Shown: piece by piece, positions 52,523 through 61,140 of the stretch
Layout: every line of letters begins with the position of its first letter
Position numbering within the stretch: position 1 is the stretch's first letter
DNA from: DSVQ01 sp964484765
Lineage (GTDB): Bacteria > Planctomycetota > Planctomycetia > Planctomycetales > Planctomycetaceae
NCBI GenBank assembly: GCA_964484765.1
Contig: CAZAGI010000042.1
Location: forward strand, 1 to 64,000
DNA length: 64,000 bases
Direction: 5' to 3'
Translations under genes and position numbers: made by a program
The notes under the pieces: generated by a model
What the model was told of the DNA's origin: nothing
The model's input: only the letters and a program-made list of their open reading frames with translations
The model's database searches: none

Positions 52523-53869
52523 CTATTTTTCGCGCTTGGATTCCAACTCACGTTTGAGGGCCGCCACGATGGCCGCGTCGAGTTGCTTCAGACCTTCATC
52601 AGGTTGGATGTCATAATGGCCGACATGGTAATGCGTGATCACGCCGTCGTGACCGATCACAATCCACAAGGGCAGGGGACTCCCTAGCGCGCGGGGATCA
52701 CCAAACTTGGCGAGCAGCTTGCCGTCATCGGTGGCGATGGGGAAACTGAGGTTCATGAACTCCTGGAGTTTGCGAAACGAGCGGACGGCGGCGTTCGCTT
52801 CGCCCGGAGTCGCCAGCCGGGAATCGACCGCGACACCGACGATTTTTGCGCCCAGCTTCGCCCGGCGATGATACAGAAAATCGAGATAACCCACCTGGCC
52901 ATAGGGCTCGATGAGCTTGTCGCCGTTGTAATCCCAGAAGTGGAGCACGGTCGTGTGACCTTGGAGTTCTGCGGCCTTGAGCGCGGAACCGGTAATCAAC
53001 CGCAGATCGGACAACGCGGCGGGTTGACCGACGAACTTTTGCGCCAGTCCCGATACGCCATCAAGCCGCCGCGATTGCTGGGCGAGATCGCGTTCGAGTG
53101 TCTCCACAAACCGAGCCCACATGGTGCCCGGTGCCGACTTCTTTAACTCGGGCAGGGCCGTAGCGGTGGCTTCCACCTGTTCCCGCGAGAGTTCTGCCGG
53201 GCGCGTTTCGCCGCTGCGGTTCAGTTGCGATTGCAAGGCGACGAGGGCCGCCGCGATCCCCTGTGTGCGTTCCGCTGCGGCGCCATCCAGCGATCGGGCA
53301 TCAACCAAGGTCAGCGTTAACTCAAACGCATCGCCGCGGCCAAGGAATAATCGTTCCTGCAACTGGACCAGCAATCCTGTGGATGTCTCAATGGCAAGAG
53401 TCTGTCGCCGGGCGCGATCGAGCTCCGCTTCGAAAACCGTACAATCGCGGTCGGCAATCTTCTTTCCGCCGACACGGTGATAGCGGTCGCGGCCTTCGGT
53501 CCACTCGGCTTCGCCGGTCAGCCGCTCGGGAAACTCGAAGACCGGGTTGCGTAATCCCACGGTGTACAGGTTGCCGTCAAACTTGTGCCGGATGCGGATG
53601 GGATTCGCGGAGGTGAGTGGCATCGCCCGCGTCCCGAAGCGTTCCGGCCAGGCCCACGCCCCTTCGTCATGGTCGTCGGTGAGAAAGGTCAGCGCGTTTT
53701 CGCCGTTGTCCTTCGAAGCCACGACGATGAGCGAAAACTTCTTTGATGACGGCGCGTCATTCTCGCGTGTTTCGGCGCGCTGCAGCGTGCCCGAGTAGTG
53801 CCATTCGACATTGGTCGGCACGCCTGTGAACACACTGCCTACGAGACTGATGACCCACCAGCACTGCAT
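52523..53869 (-). CDS. Secreted protein with TlpA/AhpC-like redoxin domain lacking catalytic cysteines
   Basis: 448 residues from ATG 53869 (MQCWWVISLVGSVFTG, a short signal-like segment). Residues ~25-270 are uncharacterised, with beta-rich segments. A thioredoxin-fold domain follows (QGHTTVLHFWDYNGDKLIEPYGQVGYLDFLY, IVGVAVDSRLATPGE, PLPLWIVIGHDGVITHYHVGHYD). The CXXC position reads DYNG, so disulfide chemistry of the usual kind is impossible. A structural or binding role is more likely. It lies 90 bases upstream of the thioredoxin-TPR gene on the same strand. Confidence 0.78.
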   Translation of the reverse strand: MQCWWVISLVGSVFTGVPTNVEWHYSGTLQRAETRENDAPSSKKFSLIVVASKDNGENALTFLTDDHDEGAWAWPERFGTRAMPLTSANPIRIRHKFDGNLYTVGLRNPVFEFPERLTGEAEWTEGRDRYHRVGGKKIADRDCTVFEAELDRARRQTLAIETSTGLLVQLQERLFLGRGDAFELTLTLVDARSLDGAAAERTQGIAAALVALQSQLNRSGETRPAELSREQVEATATALPELKKSAPGTMWARFVETLERDLAQQSRRLDGVSGLAQKFVGQPAALSDLRLITGSALKAAELQGHTTVLHFWDYNGDKLIEPYGQVGYLDFLYHRRAKLGAKIVGVAVDSRLATPGEANAAVRSFRKLQEFMNLSFPIATDDGKLLAKFGDPRALGSPLPLWIVIGHDGVITHYHVGHYDIQPDEGLKQLDAAIVAALKRELESKREK

Positions 53870-54082
53870 GTTTCGTGAACTCCCGGTCCCCGCGCGGACA
53901 ACTCCGTTGCCGAATGTGACACACATGCAGCATAACTGATTTGCCAGGCAATCTCAGCCTCACCGCAACATTTGTTGACACTGGCAGAGTTGATTCGTAG
54001 TGTAAAGACAATGCGTCAATGTCCGGGACTCGATCCCAAAAAAATCCTCGCCGCGCGGATGGCGTGGCGATCGAGGTGGGTT

Positions 54083-55225
54083 ATGCGTCGGTTGCCGATC
54101 TTGGGGAGCGTGACCATCCTCTTGTGGATGTGGTGCGTCGCGGCTCCAGAGTCACGGGGGCAGGGGGCACCAGCAAAGCCGCCGGAACGAGGTCCGTTAC
54201 CCAACGCGAACGCCGGCGATCAGGTTCTGGTGAAACGCGAAGCAGCGCGATTGATCGGTCCGGAGAAATACCGCACACATCTGGCGTTGGAACCAGCGAT
54301 CAGCGTAACGCTCGCAGCGCCGTTCGACGGGGTGATTCGCCAGATCGCCCAAAAGACAAACAGCCAGGTCAAATCGCAACAGGAACTGGTCAGGCTCGAA
54401 AACACCCTGCAAAAGCTGCAGCTAACTCGTGCCCAGGCCGTTTTCAAAGTTGCGACGACCGAACAAAAACTGGCCGACAAGAAGGACGAAAATCAGGCGG
54501 CCCTGGCTCAGGCCAAGTTCGATGTCGCGAAGGCGGAACTCGATCTGGCTCAATACGCCGTCGACCAGGCATCCATTCGTTCACCGATCATCGGTGAAGT
54601 GATGCGCGTGCTGGTTTCGGAAGGGCAGTATGTACGGGCCGGCGATCCCATCATCGTCGTTGGCGACGTCTCTCGATTGAAAGTCGACATTCCGGTCGAA
54701 CGGGCGCAGGTCGAAAAAGACAAGCCCTTCACGCTGAAAATCGAACAGGCGGAAATCGAAGGAAAAGTCGACGCGGTCCTACCCCTCGACGCGAAGTTCA
54801 ACGCCCTGCGCGACCTGTTCGAATCCATCGCTTCCGCCACGGTGGTCATCGACAATGCGAACGGACGCTGGAAAGCCGGGCAAACAGTGTTCGTGCCGCT
54901 GATCCCGCGACATCCGGTCGTCGAAGTGCCCGCCAGCTCCGTGGCCAATTTGCCGGACGGCGAACGGCGGGTTCAATTGTTGCGCCAGTCGGTCGTTCGC
55001 GACCTTCCCGTCGTGCTGATGGGACCGATTGGAGCCAACCGTCTGTTTGTCAGCGGGGCATTCGCCGAGGGCGATGAGATCATCTACGAAACATCGCACA
55101 CCCTGCCCGACGGATTCGTGTTGCGCTCCGCCGCTGCCCCGGCAGGTGCAACCGGCAGCGGAAACACCTCCGGAAACAACTCGGGCAGTCCCGGGACAGT
55201 GAAACCTGGCGGTGCCGGGTTCTAA
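54083..55225 (+). CDS. HlyD/RND-type membrane fusion protein
   Basis: 380 residues from ATG 54083 (GAGGTGG just upstream; earlier in-frame ATGs at 54011 and 54059 also exist). A signal/anchor segment (MRRLPILGSVTILLWMWCV) is followed by a barrel-sandwich half-motif (LAAPFDGVIRQIAQKTNSQV), a coiled coil at about 105-165 (rich in Ala, Lys and Gln), and the second half IRSPIIGEVMRVLVSEGQYV. A beta-barrel domain follows. The last ~25 residues are Gly/Ser/Asn-rich. No transporter or outer-membrane gene is adjacent, so its partner is unknown. Divergent from the redoxin-like gene. Confidence 0.82.
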   Translation: MRRLPILGSVTILLWMWCVAAPESRGQGAPAKPPERGPLPNANAGDQVLVKREAARLIGPEKYRTHLALEPAISVTLAAPFDGVIRQIAQKTNSQVKSQQELVRLENTLQKLQLTRAQAVFKVATTEQKLADKKDENQAALAQAKFDVAKAELDLAQYAVDQASIRSPIIGEVMRVLVSEGQYVRAGDPIIVVGDVSRLKVDIPVERAQVEKDKPFTLKIEQAEIEGKVDAVLPLDAKFNALRDLFESIASATVVIDNANGRWKAGQTVFVPLIPRHPVVEVPASSVANLPDGERRVQLLRQSVVRDLPVVLMGPIGANRLFVSGAFAEGDEIIYETSHTLPDGFVLRSAAAPAGATGSGNTSGNNSGSPGTVKPGGAGF

Positions 55226-55459
55226 CCTGCCCCCGCCGGGCGTCGCTAGCCGGGGAAGTGCAGGGCGGTTCGGGGGTGTCGGTGATTGATGACGGAATTG
55301 CAATCTCGTTTGATCCCGGTTACTGCCGTCAAGTTCCGGCAGACAGCGGGGGGCGAACCGAGTTATACTACCCTTCACGGGAATGGCGATCATCCCGTTT
55401 ACGGGTGATCCGTAGACGGCGCGGGATGCCCGGCGGCCATCCATCGGGGGAGTGGAATC

Positions 55460-57001
55460 GTGGCGGAAGAGGAACTGATCGACGGTTATAAGGTGGTCGC
55501 GCAGATTGCCGCGAGCAGCAGTAGTTCCATTCTCGAAGTGATCGAGCCCGGATCCGCTCGGCACTTAGCGATGAAACTGCTGAACACCAAGCATCCCGAC
55601 TACAAGACGAATATCAAGACGCTCAAGCATGAGGCGGCTGTCGCTAAATCGCTGGATCACCCGAATATCGTGAAATTCGAGGGGTTTTCCACCAGCCGCG
55701 ACAACACCTACATGCTGATGGAGTATTTCCGCGCGCCAAACGTCAAGTTGCAGTTGAAGAACAACACCTACAACGTGCACGTGCGGATGAAGAAGTTTAT
55801 GGAAGGGTTGTTGAGCGCTCTGCAACATGTGCACGAAAAGGGCTGGATCCATCGCGATCTGAAGCCGGAAAACGTGCTGATGAATAAGGTCGGTGAGGTC
55901 CGGCTGATCGATTTTTCGCTGGCGATCAAGCCCCGTTCCACACTGGGGAAATGGCTTGGCGGGAAACAGTCCTCGATTCAGGGCACCCGGATTTACATCG
56001 CGCCGGAAACGATTCTCAAATACCCGCCGACGGTGCAAACCGACCTCTACAGCCTGGGGGCGACGCTCTTCGAAGTGCTCACGGGCCGGATCCCCTTCAC
56101 GGCCCCGACGCCCAATGAACTTTTGCAAAAACACCTGACGACCGAACCGCCCAAGCCGTCGGAAGTGAACCGGAACGTGACGCCGGAACTCGATGCCATC
56201 ATCGTCAAGCTGATGTCCAAAAAGCCGGCAAAACGCGGGGCGGATGTGAACGAGATTCTGACGGAAATCCGCCGCATTAATATCTTTAAGGAAGAGCCGC
56301 AGCCGCCCAAGGATGAAAATGCACCAATCAAATCCGGCGATCTGCTGCAGCAATTGGATGAGGTCAAACTCGACAGCCGCATGGATGCCCAGCGCAGTCA
56401 GATGATTGTCGAGAATCCCGATATCGCCGAGCAATTCGACGAACAGAGGCGTGATAAGCAAGCCAAACGCGAAGCCGAAAAAGCCCGCCGCATCGCCGCG
56501 TTGAAGAAAACAGAAAAGACGAAGGCCGACAACAAGGCCGGAAATAAGCCTCCATCCGCTCCGGTGGCAATGCCTCAGCAGCAGGGCTATCCTCCCGGAT
56601 ATGGCATGCCGGGAATGATGCCGATGCCGGGGATGATGCCGCCGGCGGGATATTTTCCCGTGGCGCCGCAGCTATCGGGAATGCCGATGATGCCTGGTGC
56701 GCCGATGATGCCGGGCATGCCGCCCTATCCCGGTGCGCCGATGATGCCGATGGCGGGGCAAGTTCCGCCCGTGCCGGTGGCACAACCGCAGCGTCCTGCA
56801 GTTCCGCAACCGCCTGTTCCCGCCGCGCCGCAGCCACCGCGTCCGGCCGCGACGCAAGCGCCGGTCGCCAACCGGCCGGCTCCTCCGCAGCCGCAACGTC
56901 CCGCAGCACCCCCGCCAGCCGCGCGACCGGCTCCGCCACCACCACCGCCAGTCGCTGCCGAAGATCTCGATTATATGACTGAATTGCCGGACGTCCTTTA
57001 A
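55460..57001 (+). CDS. Ser/Thr protein kinase with Pro/Met-rich tail
   Basis: 513 residues from GTG 55460, with GGGGAG upstream. Kinase domain residues ~9-275. Lys39 (AMKLLN), Glu58 in helix C, Asp133 in HRDLKPEN and Asp151 are kept. The glycine-rich loop is AASSSSSIL instead of GxGxxG, and DFG reads DFS. APE is present (IYIAPETI). A charged region at ~280-370 leads into a tail rich in Pro, Met, Gly and Ala (~375-500). No membrane segment is seen, unlike most PknB types, so it is probably cytoplasmic. Substrate unknown. It lies 90 bases before accA on the same strand. Confidence 0.88.
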   Translation: MAEEELIDGYKVVAQIAASSSSSILEVIEPGSARHLAMKLLNTKHPDYKTNIKTLKHEAAVAKSLDHPNIVKFEGFSTSRDNTYMLMEYFRAPNVKLQLKNNTYNVHVRMKKFMEGLLSALQHVHEKGWIHRDLKPENVLMNKVGEVRLIDFSLAIKPRSTLGKWLGGKQSSIQGTRIYIAPETILKYPPTVQTDLYSLGATLFEVLTGRIPFTAPTPNELLQKHLTTEPPKPSEVNRNVTPELDAIIVKLMSKKPAKRGADVNEILTEIRRINIFKEEPQPPKDENAPIKSGDLLQQLDEVKLDSRMDAQRSQMIVENPDIAEQFDEQRRDKQAKREAEKARRIAALKKTEKTKADNKAGNKPPSAPVAMPQQQGYPPGYGMPGMMPMPGMMPPAGYFPVAPQLSGMPMMPGAPMMPGMPPYPGAPMMPMAGQVPPVPVAQPQRPAVPQPPVPAAPQPPRPAATQAPVANRPAPPQPQRPAAPPPAARPAPPPPPPVAAEDLDYMTELPDVL

Positions 57002-57090
57002 CCTGTCGTCCTGTCGCGGAGCGACTGGACTCACACAGAACGTCCACAACTGTTGTCCCCCCAACACCGTGCTGAAAGCAAAGCGCCACG

Positions 57091-58062
57091 ATGGCCCCGC
57101 AGTTTCAATTGCCGTTCGAAAAGCCGATTTACGAACTCGAAGACCAGCTCGAAAAACTCGAGAACCAACCGAATCCACCGCCGACCACGCTCGACGCCAT
57201 TCGCAACATGCGAACGGAAATCCAGCGGATGAAGCGCGATGTCTTCGATCGGCTCGACGCCTGGGAAACGGTCAAAGTGGCCCGGCATATCGAACGGCCG
57301 CAGACTCGCGATTACATCGAACTGATGTTCGACGACTTTCTCGAACTCCATGGCGATCGCGCTTATGGCGACGATCGCGCGATCGTCACGGGTTTCGCGC
57401 GGCTCGACGGTCAAAAAGTGATGGTCGTCGGTCAGCAGAAGGGGAAGACGCTCAAGGAACGTGAAAGCTGCTACTACGGCTGCGCGCATCCGGAAGGCTA
57501 TCGCAAAGCGCTGCTGAAGATGGAACTCGCGGCGAAGCACAAGGTGCCCATCGTGTGTCTCATCGACACCCCGGGCGCTTATCCCGGCATCGGTGCCGAG
57601 GAACGCGGCCAGGCTTACACGATCGCCGTCAACTTGCGCGAGATGTCCGTCCTGCCGACGCCGATTGTCTGCGTGGTGATCGGTGAAGGGGGCTCTGGCG
57701 GTGCGCTGGGAATCGGAATCGGCGATTACGTCTCGATGTTGCAGTTCGGCTACTATTCGGTGATCAGTCCGGAAGGCTGCGCGGGCATTCTGTGGAAGAG
57801 CGTGAAGTTCGCCGACAAGGCCGCCCGCGCGCTGAAGTTCACCAGCAAAGATCTGCTCGCGATGGGCGTGATCGACGAGGTTGTTCCGGAGCCGCTCGGC
57901 GGTGCGCATCGTGATCATCGTCAAACGGCCGCAACGCTCAAGGCAACGTTTTCGCGCCAGTTGCGATCGCTCCAGGCGATGAGCACCGATGCGTTGCTCG
58001 AACACCGCTACCAGCGCTTCCGCAAGCTCGGCCAGTTCCTGGAACCCGCCGCCGCGGAGTAG
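57091..58062 (+). CDS. accA: Acetyl-CoA carboxylase carboxyltransferase subunit alpha
   Basis: 323 residues, the usual AccA length. LPFEKPIYELEDQLEKLE at the N-terminus is family-typical. Also seen: IFDDFLELHGDRAYGDDRAIVTGFARLDG, PEGYRKALLKMELAAKHKVPIVCLIDTPGAYPGIGAEERGQ, and the oxyanion-hole Gly-Gly IGEGGSGGALGIGIGDYVSML followed by YYSVISPEGCAGILWK. Carboxyl transfer from biotin to acetyl-CoA, the first step of fatty-acid synthesis. It needs AccD, not seen here. A 76-residue protein follows 13 bases later. Confidence 0.96.
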   Translation: MAPQFQLPFEKPIYELEDQLEKLENQPNPPPTTLDAIRNMRTEIQRMKRDVFDRLDAWETVKVARHIERPQTRDYIELMFDDFLELHGDRAYGDDRAIVTGFARLDGQKVMVVGQQKGKTLKERESCYYGCAHPEGYRKALLKMELAAKHKVPIVCLIDTPGAYPGIGAEERGQAYTIAVNLREMSVLPTPIVCVVIGEGGSGGALGIGIGDYVSMLQFGYYSVISPEGCAGILWKSVKFADKAARALKFTSKDLLAMGVIDEVVPEPLGGAHRDHRQTAATLKATFSRQLRSLQAMSTDALLEHRYQRFRKLGQFLEPAAAE

Positions 58063-58074
58063 GGTGGTGCGACG

Positions 58075-58305
58075 ATGCTCGTCTCGCGCGAACCTGCCCG
58101 CGGTTGGGGGCGGCTAATCCGCGCGGCGTTGCTGCTCGGTGCCGTGGTGATGATGGTGGCGGCCTACAGTGCTGCGGAAGAAGGCACCGGCAGGTTCGTC
58201 AGCAACCGGCGGCGTCAGGTCGCGGCGGTGGTCATCCTGGGAACGGGGGCATCGGTTTTCACATTGGCCATCTTCGCATGGTGGAAATCGCGGAGAGTGC
58301 GCTGA
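58075..58305 (+). CDS. Small membrane protein of unknown function
   Basis: 76 residues, starting 13 bases after accA. Two hydrophobic segments (LIRAALLLGAVVMMVAAYSA and VAAVVILGTGASVFTLAIFAWW) with basic ends, KSRRVR at the C-terminus. Spacing after accA suggests co-transcription. No family recognised. Confidence 0.6.
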   Translation: MLVSREPARGWGRLIRAALLLGAVVMMVAAYSAAEEGTGRFVSNRRRQVAAVVILGTGASVFTLAIFAWWKSRRVR

Positions 58306-58447
58306 CGGGGGTTCTTGCCAGTCTCATCGCGCCGTTTTCCGCCGTATTGGCAACGTCCGATAATGTCCGTTATGTTTCGTTTGTTTGCCGTTTTCCAGTT
58401 GGATTTTCGATGATTCGCGAGATCGCCTGCCAACTCTTTGGCACCCT

Positions 58448-59272
58448 CTAAAGTTTCTGGCAAGTAATCAGGGCGGCATGATCAATGTGGAGGCTGCCGG
58501 CTATGCAGTGTGTCAGTTCACAGTATCCGTGATGTGCCCCGACCATCTGGATTTGTTGCAGCGCTGGATGATCCTGAGACAATGCAAAGACACCGCACAC
58601 TGCTCGTATCTCGTCGCCCGGTAGTATTCGCTTCACAGCTTCGGTGACGTGTTCAACCCCTGTTCGAGCTTCCTCATCTATCCACGGAGCAGACACAACG
58701 ACATCTGCAATACGTGGGTCGGTGTGTGCTCGCTTCCAAACAGCAAACAGAGCAAATTCGCCGAACTCATCGCACAACTGTTGTTCGACAACCCGAAGTT
58801 TCTGATGTGGATCATTAGTAGCGGCCAACTCTGCCGCATCGTACCCTTCCAATCCTGTGACTGTTCTGATTTGCTCCAAGACCGCTCTTGTGGATCGTAT
58901 CATCTCCTTTGCCATGATCTCATTGAATGTTCCGAGTGGCTGATAGCGAAGCTCCGGATCCCATTGAAGGCATGTGCTCCACTCCTTTAGCACGGCGTGC
59001 TTGAGTTGAGTCGCCAATATTGTCTGATTCAATAGCGTTTCTAGATCGTGGGTGAATAGCCCATGCGGATTGATGGAAAACGCCTTGCACTCCTGCTTTG
59101 ATTCCGGGAATCCCGGCAGCTTCAAATCGATGCAAAGTCTCGCTTTCAACAGTAATTCGATTGCGTATCCACAGATGTAAACGGCGTTGTCCCATCGCTT
59201 TTGCTTCAGAAGCGCGTTCGCGTCTTGATATTCAATCCAAGCCTTTTTCCGCAGTTCTTCTTTCGTGATCAT
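58448..59272 (-). CDS. HEPN-like domain protein, possibly acquired
   Basis: 274 residues from ATG 59272, with AAAGGGAT seven bases upstream. The N-terminal ~120 residues look like a HEPN helical domain (WIEYQDANALLKQKRWDNAVYICGYAIELLLKARL). The catalytic RNase motif RX4-6H is not evident. The C-terminal ~110 residues (ADVVVSAPWIDEEARTGVEHVTEAVKRIL) are unrecognised. GC content is visibly lower than in the neighbours. No nucleotidyltransferase (MNT) partner is adjacent. It may be a relic of a toxin-antitoxin or defence module, or a stand-alone binding protein. Confidence 0.7.
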   Translation of the reverse strand: MITKEELRKKAWIEYQDANALLKQKRWDNAVYICGYAIELLLKARLCIDLKLPGFPESKQECKAFSINPHGLFTHDLETLLNQTILATQLKHAVLKEWSTCLQWDPELRYQPLGTFNEIMAKEMIRSTRAVLEQIRTVTGLEGYDAAELAATNDPHQKLRVVEQQLCDEFGEFALFAVWKRAHTDPRIADVVVSAPWIDEEARTGVEHVTEAVKRILPGDEIRAVCGVFALSQDHPALQQIQMVGAHHGYCELTHCIAGSLHIDHAALITCQKL

Positions 59273-59432
59273 CGTACATCCCTTTACTTCACTTACCTTT
59301 TTGAGGCCAGGAACCTCCATTTGGTTCGCTCATCGACACCGTTTAATCCTGCCTCAGATGCTGTCCTACCCTTCGGCGCATGTCACTCGCACTGAGATGC
59401 ATCGAAGTTCTGCACTCGACGCGAACATCGAC

Positions 59433-59882
59433 TTAGAACTCTTTGCGGCTGTCGACGAGCAGTGTTACCGGGCCGTCGTTGATGAGTTCGACGTCCATGT
59501 GGGTTTGGAAGCGGCCGGTGGCGACGGGGATCCCCCGCCCCTGCACTTCGGCGACAAAGGTGCGGTAGAGGGCTTCCGCGACCTCGGGGCGGGCGGCGGC
59601 GATGAAACTGGGGCGGCGGCCTTTGCGGCAATCCCCCAGCAGCGTGAACTGGCTCACCACCAGCATCGCGCCGCCGATCTCTGCCAGCGCGAGGTTCATT
59701 TTCCCTTCGGCGTCTTCAAAAACGCGCAGCCCGACGAGCTTGTCGGCCATCATCACGGCATCATCAGCGGTGTCCCCTTCGGCGACGCCGAGCAGGATCA
59801 GAAATCCTTTGCCGATCTCACCCGCGATCTCACCGGCGACCGTCACTTTTGCACGAGACACTCGTTGCACGACCGCACGCAT
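59433..59882 (-). CDS. dtd: D-aminoacyl-tRNA deacylase
   Basis: 149 residues from ATG 59882 (MRAVVQRV is the family start; an ATG three codons upstream also exists). SQFTLLGDCRKGRRPSF and the C-terminal VATGRFQTHMDVELINDGPVTLLVDS, including the GxxP-type motif NDGPVT, are diagnostic. It hydrolyses D-amino acids (and Gly) from tRNA. Same strand as, and 32 bases downstream of, thiO. Confidence 0.95.
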   Translation of the reverse strand: MRAVVQRVSRAKVTVAGEIAGEIGKGFLILLGVAEGDTADDAVMMADKLVGLRVFEDAEGKMNLALAEIGGAMLVVSQFTLLGDCRKGRRPSFIAAARPEVAEALYRTFVAEVQGRGIPVATGRFQTHMDVELINDGPVTLLVDSRKEF

Positions 59883-59914
59883 CGCATCCAACTCCAGTTA
59901 CAGAATCCAGGGGA

Positions 59915-61000
59915 TCAGTTCTCGAGCGGCAGCGAGGTCGGCTGTCCCAGGATCAGCTCACGCATCAACTGGGCAGTGATCGGCGACAATTGCAGACCGG
60001 CGCGGAAGTGCCCCGCGGCGATGAAGAGGTTGTCGTAATTGCCACCCCGCCCGATGTAGGGCAGCCCGCCAGGACGATGCGGCCGCAAGCCGGCCCAGGT
60101 GCGTTCGACACGGGCGTTGCCCAGGCACGGTGCCAACTGCTGGGCCAGCATCAGCAGACTGGACACGCCGGCCGCGGTAGTGCGCTTATCGAACCCGGAT
60201 CTTTCTTCCGTCGATCCGATGAGAATCCGGCCATCAGACCGGGGAACGATGTAGCGTGTTCCATTCTCGATGATGTGCGTGAACGGCAACGGCCGTGCTT
60301 CGAGCAGCACGATTTGACCGCGGACTGGCTCAATCGCGATGTCGACGTCGGCATGTCGCGCTAATTCACCCGACCAGGCTCCTCCGGCGATGACAAACTG
60401 TCCCGCTGCGAATTGTCCGTCGGGAGTACGGACCGAATGCACGCGCCGGCCGTTGTGGTCCATCGCCAACACCGGGTGACCGGCGAAAAGTTTGACGCCG
60501 CGTTGACCACAGGCCGCCTGCAGCGCTTTGATCAACCAGGGATTGCGGACCTGCGCCGTATCGGGCAGCGAGCAGGCGCGAACCACGTCATCGCCGATGA
60601 CGGGAAATCGTTTTCGCAGTTCCGTCGGTGCGAGCATTTCCAAAGCGAGCTGTTCGGCAGACCAACGCGCAACATCGTGAGAGAATTCTTCCTCCTGACC
60701 GCGAAACGCAACGGCAACACCACCGCAGCGCACATACCCGGTGATCATTCCCGTGGCATCTTGCAGTTGTTGTACCCAGGCCGGCCAGCGATCGTAGCTC
60801 GCCGACCGTAACCGGGCTTCCGGCGTAGCCGCCCAGGCCGAGTTCCCCGGCGGCAGCATTCCAGCGCCAGCCCAAGAGGCTTCCTGTCCGAATTGCCCCT
60901 GTTCCAGCACGCTCACCGAAAGGTTGTGCAGCGACAGTTCGTAAGCGATCGACAAGCCGATCACCCCGCCGCCAATCACCACCACATCGCACATGATCAT
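59915..61000 (-). CDS. thiO: Glycine oxidase ThiO
   Basis: 361 residues. FAD-binding DVVVIGGGVIGLSIAYELS at the N-terminus, GQEASWAGAGMLPPG, an internal RYIVPRSDGRILIGSTEE and C-terminal TWAGLRPHRPGGLPYIG, then LFIAAGHFRAGLQLSP. This is the D-amino-acid-oxidase family clan with ThiO-type motifs. It makes iminoacetate from glycine for the thiazole of thiamine, which dxs product also feeds. No other thi gene is adjacent, so a different amine oxidase is possible. Confidence 0.85.
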   Translation of the reverse strand: MIMCDVVVIGGGVIGLSIAYELSLHNLSVSVLEQGQFGQEASWAGAGMLPPGNSAWAATPEARLRSASYDRWPAWVQQLQDATGMITGYVRCGGVAVAFRGQEEEFSHDVARWSAEQLALEMLAPTELRKRFPVIGDDVVRACSLPDTAQVRNPWLIKALQAACGQRGVKLFAGHPVLAMDHNGRRVHSVRTPDGQFAAGQFVIAGGAWSGELARHADVDIAIEPVRGQIVLLEARPLPFTHIIENGTRYIVPRSDGRILIGSTEERSGFDKRTTAAGVSSLLMLAQQLAPCLGNARVERTWAGLRPHRPGGLPYIGRGGNYDNLFIAAGHFRAGLQLSPITAQLMRELILGQPTSLPLEN

Positions 61001-61074
61001 TCGATCCCGAGAGCCGATAGTCCTGCTGCACGAAGTATAACGACCATGGGATTGAGCGTCGCGGGCTGCGAAAT

Positions 61075-61105
61075 GAAAAGACCCGGAGCGGGGAGTCTCC
61101 GGGTC
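61075..61105 (-). terminator. Rho-independent terminator of the cytochrome-domain gene
   Basis: GACCCGGAG, loop of 8, CTCCGGGTC: perfect 9-bp stem; read on the minus strand it is followed by TTTTC. It lies 36 bases after the stop at 61141. Confidence 0.75.
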
Positions 61106-61140
61106 GCTTGTGGAACATCAGTGATCAACGAACGGGAGAG

